A stretch of 59,364 nt of DNA from contig JAFNAV010000011.1 of NCBI GenBank assembly GCA_017860345.1, forward strand, positions 1 to 59,364, given 5' to 3'. Position numbers and translations under genes: made by a program. The notes under the pieces are model-generated. The model saw nothing but the letters and a program-made list of their open reading frames with translations. It did not search any database and had not been told where the DNA came from. Source of the DNA: Bacteroidota bacterium. GTDB taxonomy: Bacteria; Bacteroidota; Bacteroidia; Bacteroidales; Paludibacteraceae. Below, piece by piece: positions 36,797 to 45,593 of this stretch (the first letter of the stretch is position 1; each line of letters opens with the position of its first letter).

Positions 36797-37246
36797 CCAT
36801 TGCGGGTTATGCGCTATGCGTTCCCCATCGGCCGTGGAATATTCTTCGAGCGAGTTTTCTTTGGATTGCACCACAATATATATCAGGGGTTCATCCGAGG
36901 TGTTGTTAATACCGCGAATGCCATCAGGTGCAACTCTTACCACACTTCCTTCCGATACAGCGAAGCAATCGTCATCTACCTGATACAGTCCCGTTCCGTG
37001 CAAAAAAATATAGGTTTCTTCGTTTTTACGATGCCGGTGGAAGTACGACAATTCGGTATGGGGTGGGAGACTCTGAAACGATATTTCGGTGCCGGTAGCT
37101 CCGGTAGGTTCTTTCAAAAATACTTTACCCTCAATTATTCTTTTGTTTACCGGGTGAATGAGCGAATGCTGCATAAGTTCACTTAGCTTACCAACACTTA
37201 CTGCTGTGTACCGTTTGTTTTCTGAAATTTTTTCTACAGGTTTCAT
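36794..37246 (-). CDS. Single cupin domain protein
   Basis: The 150-residue cytoplasmic protein has one cupin fold. Motif 1, YFHRHRKNEETYIFLHGTG (~68-86), supplies the two His and Glu that normally bind a divalent metal. Motif 2, PDGIRGINNTSDEPLIYIVV (~107-126), has Gly-Ile-Arg where the last metal His is usually found, so metal binding may be altered. Substrate and role cannot be read from sequence. It lies between a shared terminator and the ferritin transcription unit. Confidence 0.82.
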   Translation of the reverse strand: MKPVEKISENKRYTAVSVGKLSELMQHSLIHPVNKRIIEGKVFLKEPTGATGTEISFQSLPPHTELSYFHRHRKNEETYIFLHGTGLYQVDDDCFAVSEGSVVRVAPDGIRGINNTSDEPLIYIVVQSKENSLEEYSTADGERIAHNPQW

Positions 37247-37320
37247 GCGTTATATTTTTAAGTTTTTTATTTGCAATATTACAAAATAAAAGCCTTTATT
37301 GGTATTTATTTTTTCTAATA

Positions 37321-37363
37321 AAAAACAAAAAGAGGAATGCTATAAAAAAATAACACTCCTCTT
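37321..37363 (-). terminator. Terminator of the ferritin gene
   Basis: A 10-base arm at 37354-37363 pairs with 37330-37339 (one mismatch) and, read on the minus strand, is followed by a T-rich run. Confidence 0.75.
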
Positions 37364-37387
37364 TCATTTTAAATTTTTAAATATTTG

Positions 37388-37900
37388 TTACAGTACGAGC
37401 GAAGGTGCAGTAAATGTTCGCGAAGCCAGTTCGTTATCAAGCATATACAATCCGCGTACATCAGTTCCGAACAGTTCAAAACGTTTTATCAGTTCGTCCA
37501 CATTTTTTTCTTCTTCACCCTGCTCTTTCACAAACCAGTCAAGAAATTGCATGGTTTTAAAGTCTTTCAGGTCGTAAGCAGCTGCATAAATTTCATTGAT
37601 TGATTTACTTACAAACAATTCATGTTCAAAAGCAGCTACCAGTGGGTCTTTAAAGTTGGCGTACACCTTGTCAGGTTTGTCAATAGCTTCAAGAATAACC
37701 TTTTCGCCGTTGTTCTGAAGATATTGCAGGAAAAGCATAGCATGCGCATATTCTTCCTGAGTTTGTATGGCAAACCAATTTCCAAATCCGTTCAAACTAC
37801 TGTCATAATAATAGTTCGACATGTCCAGATACAGAAACGAGGAATAAAATTCCTTGTTAATCTGGCTGTTTAATAATTCTGTAATCTTTTTATTCAACAT
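37388..37900 (-). CDS. ftnA: Ferritin (non-haem, FtnA type)
   Basis: The four-helix bundle stores iron in a 24-mer. All ferroxidase ligands fall at the same positions as in E. coli FtnA: E17, E50, H53, E94, Q127 and E130. EFYSSFLYLDMSNYY, QEEYAHAMLFLQYL and FVKEQGEEEKNVDEL are the diagnostic helices. The length of 170 residues is normal. The gene has its own terminator and stands alone. Confidence 0.96.
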   Translation of the reverse strand: MLNKKITELLNSQINKEFYSSFLYLDMSNYYYDSSLNGFGNWFAIQTQEEYAHAMLFLQYLQNNGEKVILEAIDKPDKVYANFKDPLVAAFEHELFVSKSINEIYAAAYDLKDFKTMQFLDWFVKEQGEEEKNVDELIKRFELFGTDVRGLYMLDNELASRTFTAPSLVL

Positions 37901-38003
37901 AATCGTCTAATATCTATTTAGAGTTAATATACATTTAGTTACAAGTTACGGGTTGCAAATTTACCCGATATGTTATCTGAATTTTGTCTGTAGGCTCAGT
38001 TAG

Positions 38004-38034
38004 CAAAAAAACATCCCGTTTTTTATACGGGTGA
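38004..38034 (-). terminator. Probable terminator of the murA unit
   Basis: On the minus strand a CCCGT/ACGGG stem with a 7-base A-rich loop is followed by a run of seven Ts, 130 bases after the murA stop. Confidence 0.6.
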
Positions 38035-38162
38035 GTAAAACAAGAGAACGGGTTGTTAACCCCTTGTTATAAAATTTCTACCTCTGTTGTCCGTTATTCT
38101 AACACATTAAACGATTGTTCCGAATCTCCAGTTATTGAATCCGCTTGATTTCCGATTTGCAC

Positions 38163-39470
38163 TTAATCTATTCTTTGTATGCTCGCACCCAGTGCATTCA
38201 GTCTTTCGTCTATTTTTTCGTAACCACGGTCAATCTGATCAATGTTGTGAATAATACTTGTACCTTCAGCTACCAAGGCGGCAATAAGTAACGCTATACC
38301 GGCTCTGATATCGGGCGAACTCATGGTAGAGGCTCTTAAATGCAGGTTTTGCCCTAAGCCTATCACGGTAGCCCTGTGCGGATCGCAAAGAATAATCTGC
38401 GCTCCCATATCTATCAGTTTATCAACAAAGAACAGGCGGCTCTCAAACATTTTCTGATGTATAAGTATACTGCCTGTGGCCTTGGCAGCCACTACCAGAA
38501 ACACGCTGAGCAAGTCAGGCGTAAGTCCGGGCCAGGGTGCGTCGGCTATGGTCATTATCGAGCCATCGATAAAGGATTCTATCGTAAAACTATCCTGCGA
38601 TGGGATATATATATCGTCATTTTGTTGTTCAAGTTGTATGCCCAATCTGCGGAAACTATCAGGAATTATACCTAAATCATTGTACGACACGTTTTTTATC
38701 CTCAGTTCAGACCCCGTCATGGCGGCCATACCAATAAAGCTACCTACTTCAATCATGTCGGGCAGTATAGTATGTTCGCATCCACCAAGTTTTTCCACAC
38801 CTTCGATGGTTAGCAGGTTTGATCCAACTCCCGTGATTCGCGCTCCCATGCGGTTAAGCATTTTACACAGTTGCTGTACATAAGGTTCGCAGGCAGCGTT
38901 GTAAATGGTGGTGATGCCTTTGGCAAGTACGGCTGTCATTACTATGTTGGCAGTACCTGTTACCGATGCCTCGTCGAGCAGCATGTAGCAACCGTTAAGC
39001 TCTTCCGCCGAAATTTTATATTGTTTTAAATCAGGGTCGTAGGTAAATTCTGCGCCCAGTTTTTGTATCCCTAAAAAGTGTGTATCGAGCCTGCGTCGTC
39101 CAATTTTATCACCTCCTGGCTTTGGGATAAGCGCTTTGCCAAACCGCGCCACCAAAGGACCTACTATCATTACCGAACCCCTGAGCGAAGCGCTTTGACG
39201 ATAAAATTTTTCGCTTTCAAGATACTCCAGATCAATCTTTTCGGCCTTGAACGAATAGGCGTGTTGATCCAGCTTTTTTACTTCCACACCCATATCTTCG
39301 AGAAGAAGTATCAGGTTGTTAACATCCAGAATGTCCGGTATGTTTTTAATAACGATTTCATGCGGACTCAGCAGCACAGCACAAAGTACCTGTAGCGCCT
39401 CATTTTTAGCTCCCTGAGGTACAATTTCTCCTTTTAGTTTACGTCCACCTTCTATTTTGAATGATGCCAT
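38163..39470 (-). CDS. murA: UDP-N-acetylglucosamine 1-carboxyvinyltransferase with Asp at the usual catalytic Cys
   Basis: MurA transfers enolpyruvate from PEP to UDP-GlcNAc, the first committed step of peptidoglycan synthesis in the cytoplasm. The two-lobed EPSP-synthase-like fold is complete at 435 residues (IEGGRKLKGEIVPQGAKNEA at the N-terminus, ALVAEGTSIIHNIDQIDRGY near the C-terminus). In the mobile loop KPGGDKIGRRRLD, Asp121 replaces the Cys that fosfomycin alkylates in E. coli MurA (Cys115). The same change is known to keep activity and give fosfomycin resistance. DNA at this codon reads GAT on the coding strand. It follows a DUF4290 gene by 41 bases, the usual Bacteroidetes arrangement. 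Confidence 0.95.
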   Translation of the reverse strand: MASFKIEGGRKLKGEIVPQGAKNEALQVLCAVLLSPHEIVIKNIPDILDVNNLILLLEDMGVEVKKLDQHAYSFKAEKIDLEYLESEKFYRQSASLRGSVMIVGPLVARFGKALIPKPGGDKIGRRRLDTHFLGIQKLGAEFTYDPDLKQYKISAEELNGCYMLLDEASVTGTANIVMTAVLAKGITTIYNAACEPYVQQLCKMLNRMGARITGVGSNLLTIEGVEKLGGCEHTILPDMIEVGSFIGMAAMTGSELRIKNVSYNDLGIIPDSFRRLGIQLEQQNDDIYIPSQDSFTIESFIDGSIMTIADAPWPGLTPDLLSVFLVVAAKATGSILIHQKMFESRLFFVDKLIDMGAQIILCDPHRATVIGLGQNLHLRASTMSSPDIRAGIALLIAALVAEGTSIIHNIDQIDRGYEKIDERLNALGASIQRID

Positions 39471-39511
39471 CTATCGATAAAACTTAATAAATAAGTGAGT
39501 TTTATAGTTGG

Positions 39512-40096
39512 TTATTTTTTCTTAGCTTTATTTTTTTTGTTGTGCAATACATCGCGCGACTCCACAAGTTTAAAATAATCTTCGGAGATATTTAATTTTC
39601 CATTTGACAGTTCGCGCAGGTCGTCAAATATTTTCTTATCGTCCACTACTTCTTTATTCCATGTCAGGAAGCATTTCTTCATCTGATTGGCTATTAAGCG
39701 CAACAATTCATTTTTTTCGTCACCCTCAGGGTAGTCGCCCACTTTTTCTATCATTTCTTCCAGCGTGCGTCCGTAGTGCTGGTATTTAATTCTTGAGTTT
39801 TTGTAAGGTATAGTTTCGGGTCGGGTATATAAATTTTCGGCCTGTACAATTTCGTAAGGGAAATCGATATCTAATTTAAAATCAGACATAATGGCAATAT
39901 GATCCCATAGTTTGTGCTTAAAGTCATTTACATCGCGCAGGTACGGAAACATGTTTCCCATTATATTAATAATAGTTTTCACACAGCGCGTGCGTTCTTC
40001 ACGGTCGTCGATGGTTAGGGCATAAGCCACCATTTGTTGTATATTGCGCCCATACTCAGGCATTAAAAGTTTCCCTTCCAGGGTTGGATATTCCAT
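39512..40096 (-). CDS. DUF4290 family protein
   Basis: This 194-residue cytoplasmic protein of unknown function is found almost only in Bacteroidetes and is typically encoded just before murA, as here. Conserved segments are MPEYGRNIQQMV, INIMGNMFPYLRD, FKHKLWDHIAIMSDF and HYGRTLEEMIEK; the C-terminus is Lys-rich (HNKKNKAKKK). It is mostly helical with no signal peptide. The constant link to murA suggests a role tied to cell-wall synthesis, but that is inference. Confidence 0.85.
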   Translation of the reverse strand: MEYPTLEGKLLMPEYGRNIQQMVAYALTIDDREERTRCVKTIINIMGNMFPYLRDVNDFKHKLWDHIAIMSDFKLDIDFPYEIVQAENLYTRPETIPYKNSRIKYQHYGRTLEEMIEKVGDYPEGDEKNELLRLIANQMKKCFLTWNKEVVDDKKIFDDLRELSNGKLNISEDYFKLVESRDVLHNKKNKAKKK

Positions 40097-40233
40097 TTTT
40101 GTTATATTTCTGTTGATTCAATACAAAAATAACTATTTTTTTGAAATGAATAGCTTTAAAGTGAGATATTTGGTCGAATACTTTTTTTATTTGATAAAAT
40201 AAGCTTGCCGATGGAGGTGCAACTCCTCAATAA

Positions 40234-40283
40234 AAACAAAAAAAGAGTTCAAAAAAGCCAAAGCCTTTCTAAACTCTTTTCTA
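40234..40283 (-). terminator. Terminator of the envelope endonuclease-fold gene
   Basis: On the minus strand AAAAGAGTT (40272-40280) pairs with 40241-40249 and is followed by a long T-rich stretch. Confidence 0.7.
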
Positions 40284-40309
40284 AATTGTATTTTTTGGGG
40301 TTTGCTATT

Positions 40310-41392
40310 TTACTTTTTGAGTTCTTTTACCAGATATACAATTGTTGGAAGGTGGTCGCTGTATCCGTTGAGCCAAACTCCGCCAGCATGTGTACGAAGC
40401 GGTGTTCCTTTATATTTGCCTTCCTGTTGTATCAGAAAATCGCGATAAAAAATTTCGGATTTCCAGAAACGCACTTTGGTTTTGTCGCCGTTTACCAGTT
40501 CGTTAGATAAAATAATCTGATCAAAAAGGTTCCATTGATCGTTGTACGCTAAGGAGCCGCTACCTTTTTCCAGTGTTTTCCAGAATACATTGTAGAGTTC
40601 GCCGGGTTTTACATCTTCAGCATTCTTTTTAGCGCCCAGTATAGTGGCGCAACTTTCGTTGAACGGATCGTCGTTAAGGTCGCCCATTACAATAATTTTG
40701 GCACGCGGGTCAACTCTGAATAAAGAATCAACAATAGAGCGTGTAAGTCCGGCTGCAGCATTGCGTTTAGGACGGGAACGCTCTTCGCCTCCCGAGCGCG
40801 ATGGCCAGTGATTTACTATTACGTGTATTTTTTCTCCCATCAGGTATCCGCTAACCATAAGCTGGTCGCGGGTGAGAAAGGCTGTGTCGGCAGTATGAAG
40901 CCTGTAAGATTTACTGTTAGTAACCGTAAAGTACCTTGGGTTATAGAGTAGTCCTACGTCAACGCCACGTCGGTCGGGACTGTCGTAATGTACAATCTGG
41001 TAGGCGCGATCGGCTATAGATGGTTGTTTTACAAGATCTTCGAGAACGCCGCGGTTTTCAATTTCGGAAACCCCCAGAATGGCAGGTCCTGCGGGCGAGA
41101 CATCAGTGCCAATTTTTGAAATGGCATAAGACATGTTTTTAAGTTTGGCTTTGTATTTCATTGCTCCCCACTTCATGGCACCGTTGGGAAGAAATTCCTC
41201 GTCGTTATTTTCATTATTGATGGTGTCGAATAAGTTTTCGAGGTTGTAAAAGGCAATACTATGCACCTCAATGTTAACTTTCTGACTGCTTGTAGCATCT
41301 TTAGTAATTTTCTTTTTTGCAGAGCAAGAGAAAGCAATTACTAATAATAATGTCAGAACTAAAGTAGTTTTGTTATGAACTGTTTTTATCAT
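40310..41392 (-). CDS. Lipoprotein of the endonuclease/exonuclease/phosphatase family
   Basis: A lipoprotein signal (VIAFSC, then SAKKK) is followed by a DNase I-like fold: SIAFYNLENLFD (Asn), LGVSEIENRGVL (metal-binding Glu), VNHWPSRSGG (His), VMGDLNDDPFNES and GYSDHLPTIVYL (catalytic His). These envelope enzymes hydrolyse phosphodiesters such as DNA, RNA or related compounds. The gene diverges from a TonB-dependent receptor followed by DUF5689 and choice-of-anchor-J lipoproteins. That set suggests the enzyme breaks down an extracellular phosphoester polymer, probably nucleic acid, for uptake; the substrate is inferred. A strong hairpin ends the unit. Confidence 0.85.
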   Translation of the reverse strand: MIKTVHNKTTLVLTLLLVIAFSCSAKKKITKDATSSQKVNIEVHSIAFYNLENLFDTINNENNDEEFLPNGAMKWGAMKYKAKLKNMSYAISKIGTDVSPAGPAILGVSEIENRGVLEDLVKQPSIADRAYQIVHYDSPDRRGVDVGLLYNPRYFTVTNSKSYRLHTADTAFLTRDQLMVSGYLMGEKIHVIVNHWPSRSGGEERSRPKRNAAAGLTRSIVDSLFRVDPRAKIIVMGDLNDDPFNESCATILGAKKNAEDVKPGELYNVFWKTLEKGSGSLAYNDQWNLFDQIILSNELVNGDKTKVRFWKSEIFYRDFLIQQEGKYKGTPLRTHAGGVWLNGYSDHLPTIVYLVKELKK

Positions 41393-41764
41393 ATCTCTGT
41401 TATTTTTTTTTCAGTAGACAAAAGTGAGAAAAAAATATGAGAACAAGAAATGCACACCAAGAAAAAACTCAGTGCCGATATATTTTTTTAAATAAGGCAA
41501 TGGGTGTTTCAAAGTTGTTGTTGCTTTTGATGAAGCATTTGTTTTGTTTAATTGATTGATTGTTAGTTTGTTTTATAGTTTCGTGAAAAGATATTGCATT
41601 GAGAAATGAAATCTGAATGTATAAAAATCAAAAAAAATGTACAAAAAATAAAAGCAGATTACTAAAAAGATACTAACTTGCATTCCTTTTTCGCCAAAAA
41701 AATGGTTGAAGAGGAAGTTTTATTATGTGAAACGTTTAAAAAATCATTATTAAGAGTTAATTGT
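41393..41764. other. Divergent intergenic region between the nuclease-like and TonB-receptor genes
   Basis: This AT-rich spacer must hold the promoters of both units, but no perfect TAnnTTTG box with a spaced TTG was found on either strand. An in-frame TTG at 41678 extends the receptor frame without adding signal-peptide-like sequence and was not used. Confidence 0.35.
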
Positions 41765-44500
41765 ATGAGAAAAATTTCGTTGATACTTCTTGTATCATTG
41801 ATGGCAATTATTACAGCTCAGGCTCAAACAAGAGTGACTGGTGTGGTGAAGGTAGCCGGAAGTGAGACACCCATTCAGGGCGCTAAAGTTACATTATTAC
41901 AACAAAATATCTCTTCGCAAACCAACCAGAACGGTGAGTTTACGCTGAGCTATATACAGCCGGGCGAAGAAGAGATAAGTATCTCTCGTCAGGGATATTT
42001 TACGCAAATCAAGCTTGTAACTATTCAAAAAGATCAGACTACTAACCTTGGAACCGTTTATCTGGTGATGGATTCGCACCAGGAGATAAAACAGGAAACT
42101 GTTTTGCAAATAAGCGAAAGCATGCTCGATGACGATGACGACTCAAGGTCGCGTAGCTCTTCGGCTTCGCTGTCGTCCAAAGGCGATGTTTACAATTCGC
42201 AAACCAGCTACTCATTCAGTCCGATGCGTTTTCGTTTCCGCGGCTATGATCAGAATTATGAATCGACCTATATCAATGGGGTTCTGTTTAATGGACTGGA
42301 ACGTGGTGAGTTTAACTATTCCGGTTTGGGTGGACTGAATGATGCCATGCGTAATCAGGATGAAACTACTGGGCTGAATGCCAATTCGTACAGTTATGGC
42401 AACTTAGGTAGCACTACCAATATCAATACTAAAGCATCGGCTTATGCTGCAGGTTCTAAGGTTAGTTTGGCCTATACCAACCGGGCATACAAACTCCGCG
42501 GGCAATACACTTACGCCACAGGTTTGCAGCCCAACGGATGGGCGTTTACAGCATCGGCCGTGGTACGATGGGCCGATAAGGGCATTGTGGAAGGAACTTT
42601 TTATCAGTCAGTAGGCTATTTCTTGTCGGCCGAGAAGGTTATTAATGATCAGCACAGCTTATCGTTGGTTACTTTCGGCGCTCCAACCGAAAGGGCTCAG
42701 CAGGCTGCTGTTACGCAGGAGGGTTTTGACCTGGGCGGAGGTATTTATTATAATCCTTACTGGGGTTATCAGGATGGAAAAGTACGCAACTCCCGTATCG
42801 TAAAAAGTTATGACCCTACTGTAATTTTCTCGCACGACTTTAAAATCAGTCAAAATCAGAGACTGCGCACCGGTATTGCTTATCACTACAGTATGTATAG
42901 CAATTCGGCATTGAGCTTTTACAATGCACCGGATCCTCGTCCGGACTATTACCGCTATATGCCAAGTTTTCAGGATAATGAGGATTTGAAAAACGAATTA
43001 ATAGAGATGTGGAAAACCGATAAATCGGTATCTCAGATTGACTGGGATATGCTCTATCGTTCCAATAAACAAAATAATGATGCTTCGCCCTACTCAAGTG
43101 CAAAGTATTTTGTAGAACGCCGTCACAACAATTTAGCAGAGCTGGCTTTTAACTCTACGTATAATAATCAGGTATCGCGAGTATTTAAGCTAACAGCCGG
43201 TGTGCAAGCCAAAACATCAAAGGCCATGCACTATAAAACCATGGACGACCTTCTGGGAGGTAATCAACTGATTGATGTTGACCAGTTTTCGGAACGCGAC
43301 TTTCCTGCCGACACATATATAATTCAAAACGACCTCAATAATCCCAACAAAGTAATTCACGAAGGCGATATTTTTGGATACAATTACGATGTTATTGTAA
43401 AACACGCCAGTGCATTTATTCAGAACGAATGGAACTTGCCTCAGTTTGATATTTACTATGCGTTAAATGTTGGTTATAACAGTTTTTACCGTTACGGTTT
43501 CATGCGTAATGGTAGGGCAGAATATCTGAATGTGCAGTCGTATGGTAAAGGTAAAGAATGGTTTACGGTATATCCGGCATTCAAAGGTGGGGTAACCTAT
43601 AAAATTGATGGACGCAATCGCCTGTCTTTCAATGGTACTATTGAGAGCCGTGCTCCGCAGGCTAACAATTCTTATGTGTCGGTACGTATCAAAGATACTG
43701 CAGTACCTATGGTGAACGAGGAAGTGGCTTCGGCCGATTTAAGTTACTCTTTCACTTATCCTAACGTACGTGGACGAGTTTCAGCTTTCAGAACGCAAAC
43801 TCAGAATAGCTCTGATCTTTATAGCTATTATGATGATGCAGGTCAGACATTTGTAAACTTCATTTTATCTGATGTAAGTAAACTTTATCAGGGTATCGAA
43901 GCTGGTTTATCGGTTAAGCTCAACGGAAGTTTTTCAGTATCGATGGCCGGAACTTATGCCGATTACAAATATGCGAGCAATGGTACCGGTATTTTAAGCG
44001 CCGAAAATGGTTCGATGCCTGATGAAAAAGACGATGTGTTGATTAAAAATCTTAAAATAGCAAGCGGTCCGCAGTTGGCTGCCAACATTACACTGGATTA
44101 TTTCCATCCAAAGATGTGGTTTGCCGATGTAACCCTGAATTATTTCGATAGAAATTATTTGGATTTTGCACCTATTCACTTTATGAAGTCAACTATGGCA
44201 TTGTACACCACTGACGAAATTAGACAAGCGCTTGGAACTCAGGAAAGACTTAAAGGCGGATTTTTATTAGATGCCTCTGTAGGTAAAATGATATATCTGA
44301 AAAACCGCCGTTCGCTCAATATTAACCTGAGTGCAAGCAATATCCTGAATAATACTAAAATGATTACCGGAGGTTATCAACAAGCCCGCTTACCCTTGTC
44401 GGATGGCGCTATTGATGCAACAAGTCTCAGTAGGTTTCCAAACAAGTATTATTACGCATGGGGCTTTAATATGTTCCTGAATGTTGGTTATAAATTTTAA
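41765..44500 (+). CDS. TonB-dependent outer-membrane receptor with carboxypeptidase-like N-terminal domain
   Basis: I start it at the ATG 41765, which gives a clean signal peptide (MRKISLILLVSL, cleaved near AQAQ). A CarboxypepD_reg-like domain follows (TRVTGVVKVAGSETPIQGAK), then an acidic and Ser-rich linker (MLDDDDDSRSRSSSAS). The plug contains RFRGYDQNYESTYINGVLFN, and a barrel of ~700 residues ends GFNMFLNVGYKF. It lacks the SusC signature and no SusD follows, so it is a receptor of the FepA/BtuB-like type. The next two genes encode OB-like surface lipoproteins and the divergent gene a DNase-fold lipoprotein, so the cargo may be nucleic-acid fragments or other phosphoesters. Confidence 0.85.
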   Translation: MRKISLILLVSLMAIITAQAQTRVTGVVKVAGSETPIQGAKVTLLQQNISSQTNQNGEFTLSYIQPGEEEISISRQGYFTQIKLVTIQKDQTTNLGTVYLVMDSHQEIKQETVLQISESMLDDDDDSRSRSSSASLSSKGDVYNSQTSYSFSPMRFRFRGYDQNYESTYINGVLFNGLERGEFNYSGLGGLNDAMRNQDETTGLNANSYSYGNLGSTTNINTKASAYAAGSKVSLAYTNRAYKLRGQYTYATGLQPNGWAFTASAVVRWADKGIVEGTFYQSVGYFLSAEKVINDQHSLSLVTFGAPTERAQQAAVTQEGFDLGGGIYYNPYWGYQDGKVRNSRIVKSYDPTVIFSHDFKISQNQRLRTGIAYHYSMYSNSALSFYNAPDPRPDYYRYMPSFQDNEDLKNELIEMWKTDKSVSQIDWDMLYRSNKQNNDASPYSSAKYFVERRHNNLAELAFNSTYNNQVSRVFKLTAGVQAKTSKAMHYKTMDDLLGGNQLIDVDQFSERDFPADTYIIQNDLNNPNKVIHEGDIFGYNYDVIVKHASAFIQNEWNLPQFDIYYALNVGYNSFYRYGFMRNGRAEYLNVQSYGKGKEWFTVYPAFKGGVTYKIDGRNRLSFNGTIESRAPQANNSYVSVRIKDTAVPMVNEEVASADLSYSFTYPNVRGRVSAFRTQTQNSSDLYSYYDDAGQTFVNFILSDVSKLYQGIEAGLSVKLNGSFSVSMAGTYADYKYASNGTGILSAENGSMPDEKDDVLIKNLKIASGPQLAANITLDYFHPKMWFADVTLNYFDRNYLDFAPIHFMKSTMALYTTDEIRQALGTQERLKGGFLLDASVGKMIYLKNRRSLNINLSASNILNNTKMITGGYQQARLPLSDGAIDATSLSRFPNKYYYAWGFNMFLNVGYKF

Positions 44501-44512
44501 TAATGAACTATT

Positions 44513-45520
44513 ATGAACGTAAATACAAATATATATATGAATATTAGAAAAATGGCCGGAATGCTATTCGCCGGGCTTCTGTTTTTTACTTCGTGTACCG
44601 AAACTGATTTTGACGCTATTTCTGCCGATAAACTCAAGGGCGACTCGCTGGTTACCACCTATACCATAGCTCAGCTCAAAGCTGAGTTTATGACCAATAA
44701 CGATGCCTATTCGGATACCGTAAATTATTTAGGAGGCTTGTACACAGCCGATTTAATAAATAGTGCGAATGATGTGGTTATAAGTGGGTATGTTACTTCT
44801 ACTGATGTGGAAGGCAATTTTTACAAAAACTTTGTAATTCAGGAAAGCGGAACTAACGGACAAGCCCTGAAAATATCTATAGATGCTTCGGGTTTAACGG
44901 CTTTATATCCGCTCGGGCAAAAAGTATGGATACGGTGTAATGGTCTGTATATAGGTAAATATGGCGAAACTCCTCAGCTCGGGGTGAAGTATGTAAATAC
45001 CGAAAGGGTAAAGATTAAAAAATCTACCGGCGACACAATTTATCGCATTGAACCGGGACGTATGCCTTTGGTAATTGCTAAAAAACACATACACACCTAT
45101 GGCTCGCCTAAAGCTAATGCTATTGTGCCCGATACCCTGACCATAGCTCAACTGAAAGCTAAGGATTACAAAACACTGGTAAACAAAATTGTATGTATTA
45201 AAAATGCTTATTTCACCGGTAAAAGTGAAGGTGACTTCCTGGCCGACAGAGATCTGTATTTTGCACCATCGTATACAGAGGCTACGTATCCTATTTTGCG
45301 CGATATAGCTGACGCAACGGGAACTATTTCTATTGCTTCGAGCATATACGCCAAATTTGCCGATTATAAACTGCCTGCTTCAACCTATAGGGGCAACATT
45401 ACTGTTATTGTAGGCTGGTATCGTAATTATACAAATGATTCGGGTACATGGCAGCTTTCCTTACGTACATTGAATGATTTAGGAAAAGGGTTCGAGAATT
45501 ATATTGTTAGTGTTAAATAA
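44513..45520 (+). CDS. DUF5689 lipoprotein (OB-fold-like, nucleic-acid-locus associated)
   Basis: A lipoprotein signal ends FFTSCTETDFD; the acidic residues after Cys resemble a surface-export signal. Residues ~45-160 match DUF5689: TIAQLKAEF, VVISGYVTSTDVEGNFYKNFVIQ and LGQKVWIRCNGLYIG. The GYV...NFYKNFVIQ pattern is that of OB-fold domains found in YhcR-type extracellular nucleases. The second half repeats the start motif (TIAQLKAKDYKTLVNK, ~208) and has another beta domain. It begins 12 bases after the receptor stop, so co-transcription is likely. Function is unproven; nucleic-acid or phosphoester binding at the surface is the working idea. The ATG 44537 is an alternative start. Confidence 0.75.
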   Translation: MNVNTNIYMNIRKMAGMLFAGLLFFTSCTETDFDAISADKLKGDSLVTTYTIAQLKAEFMTNNDAYSDTVNYLGGLYTADLINSANDVVISGYVTSTDVEGNFYKNFVIQESGTNGQALKISIDASGLTALYPLGQKVWIRCNGLYIGKYGETPQLGVKYVNTERVKIKKSTGDTIYRIEPGRMPLVIAKKHIHTYGSPKANAIVPDTLTIAQLKAKDYKTLVNKIVCIKNAYFTGKSEGDFLADRDLYFAPSYTEATYPILRDIADATGTISIASSIYAKFADYKLPASTYRGNITVIVGWYRNYTNDSGTWQLSLRTLNDLGKGFENYIVSVK

Positions 45521-45593
45521 ATCAATCGTTTTTTTGACAAAAAATCAATTCAAAGAACCATATTTTTAAAAATATTGATAAATATAGATTTTT

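Noticed and set aside
38163..39470. MurA as a pseudogene because the catalytic Cys is missing
   Set aside because: The Cys-to-Asp change is known in active MurA proteins, and the rest of the protein is full length and conserved.
41678..41764. TTG start adding 29 residues to the TonB receptor
   Set aside because: The added segment would bury the signal peptide; the ATG at 41765 gives a standard signal sequence.
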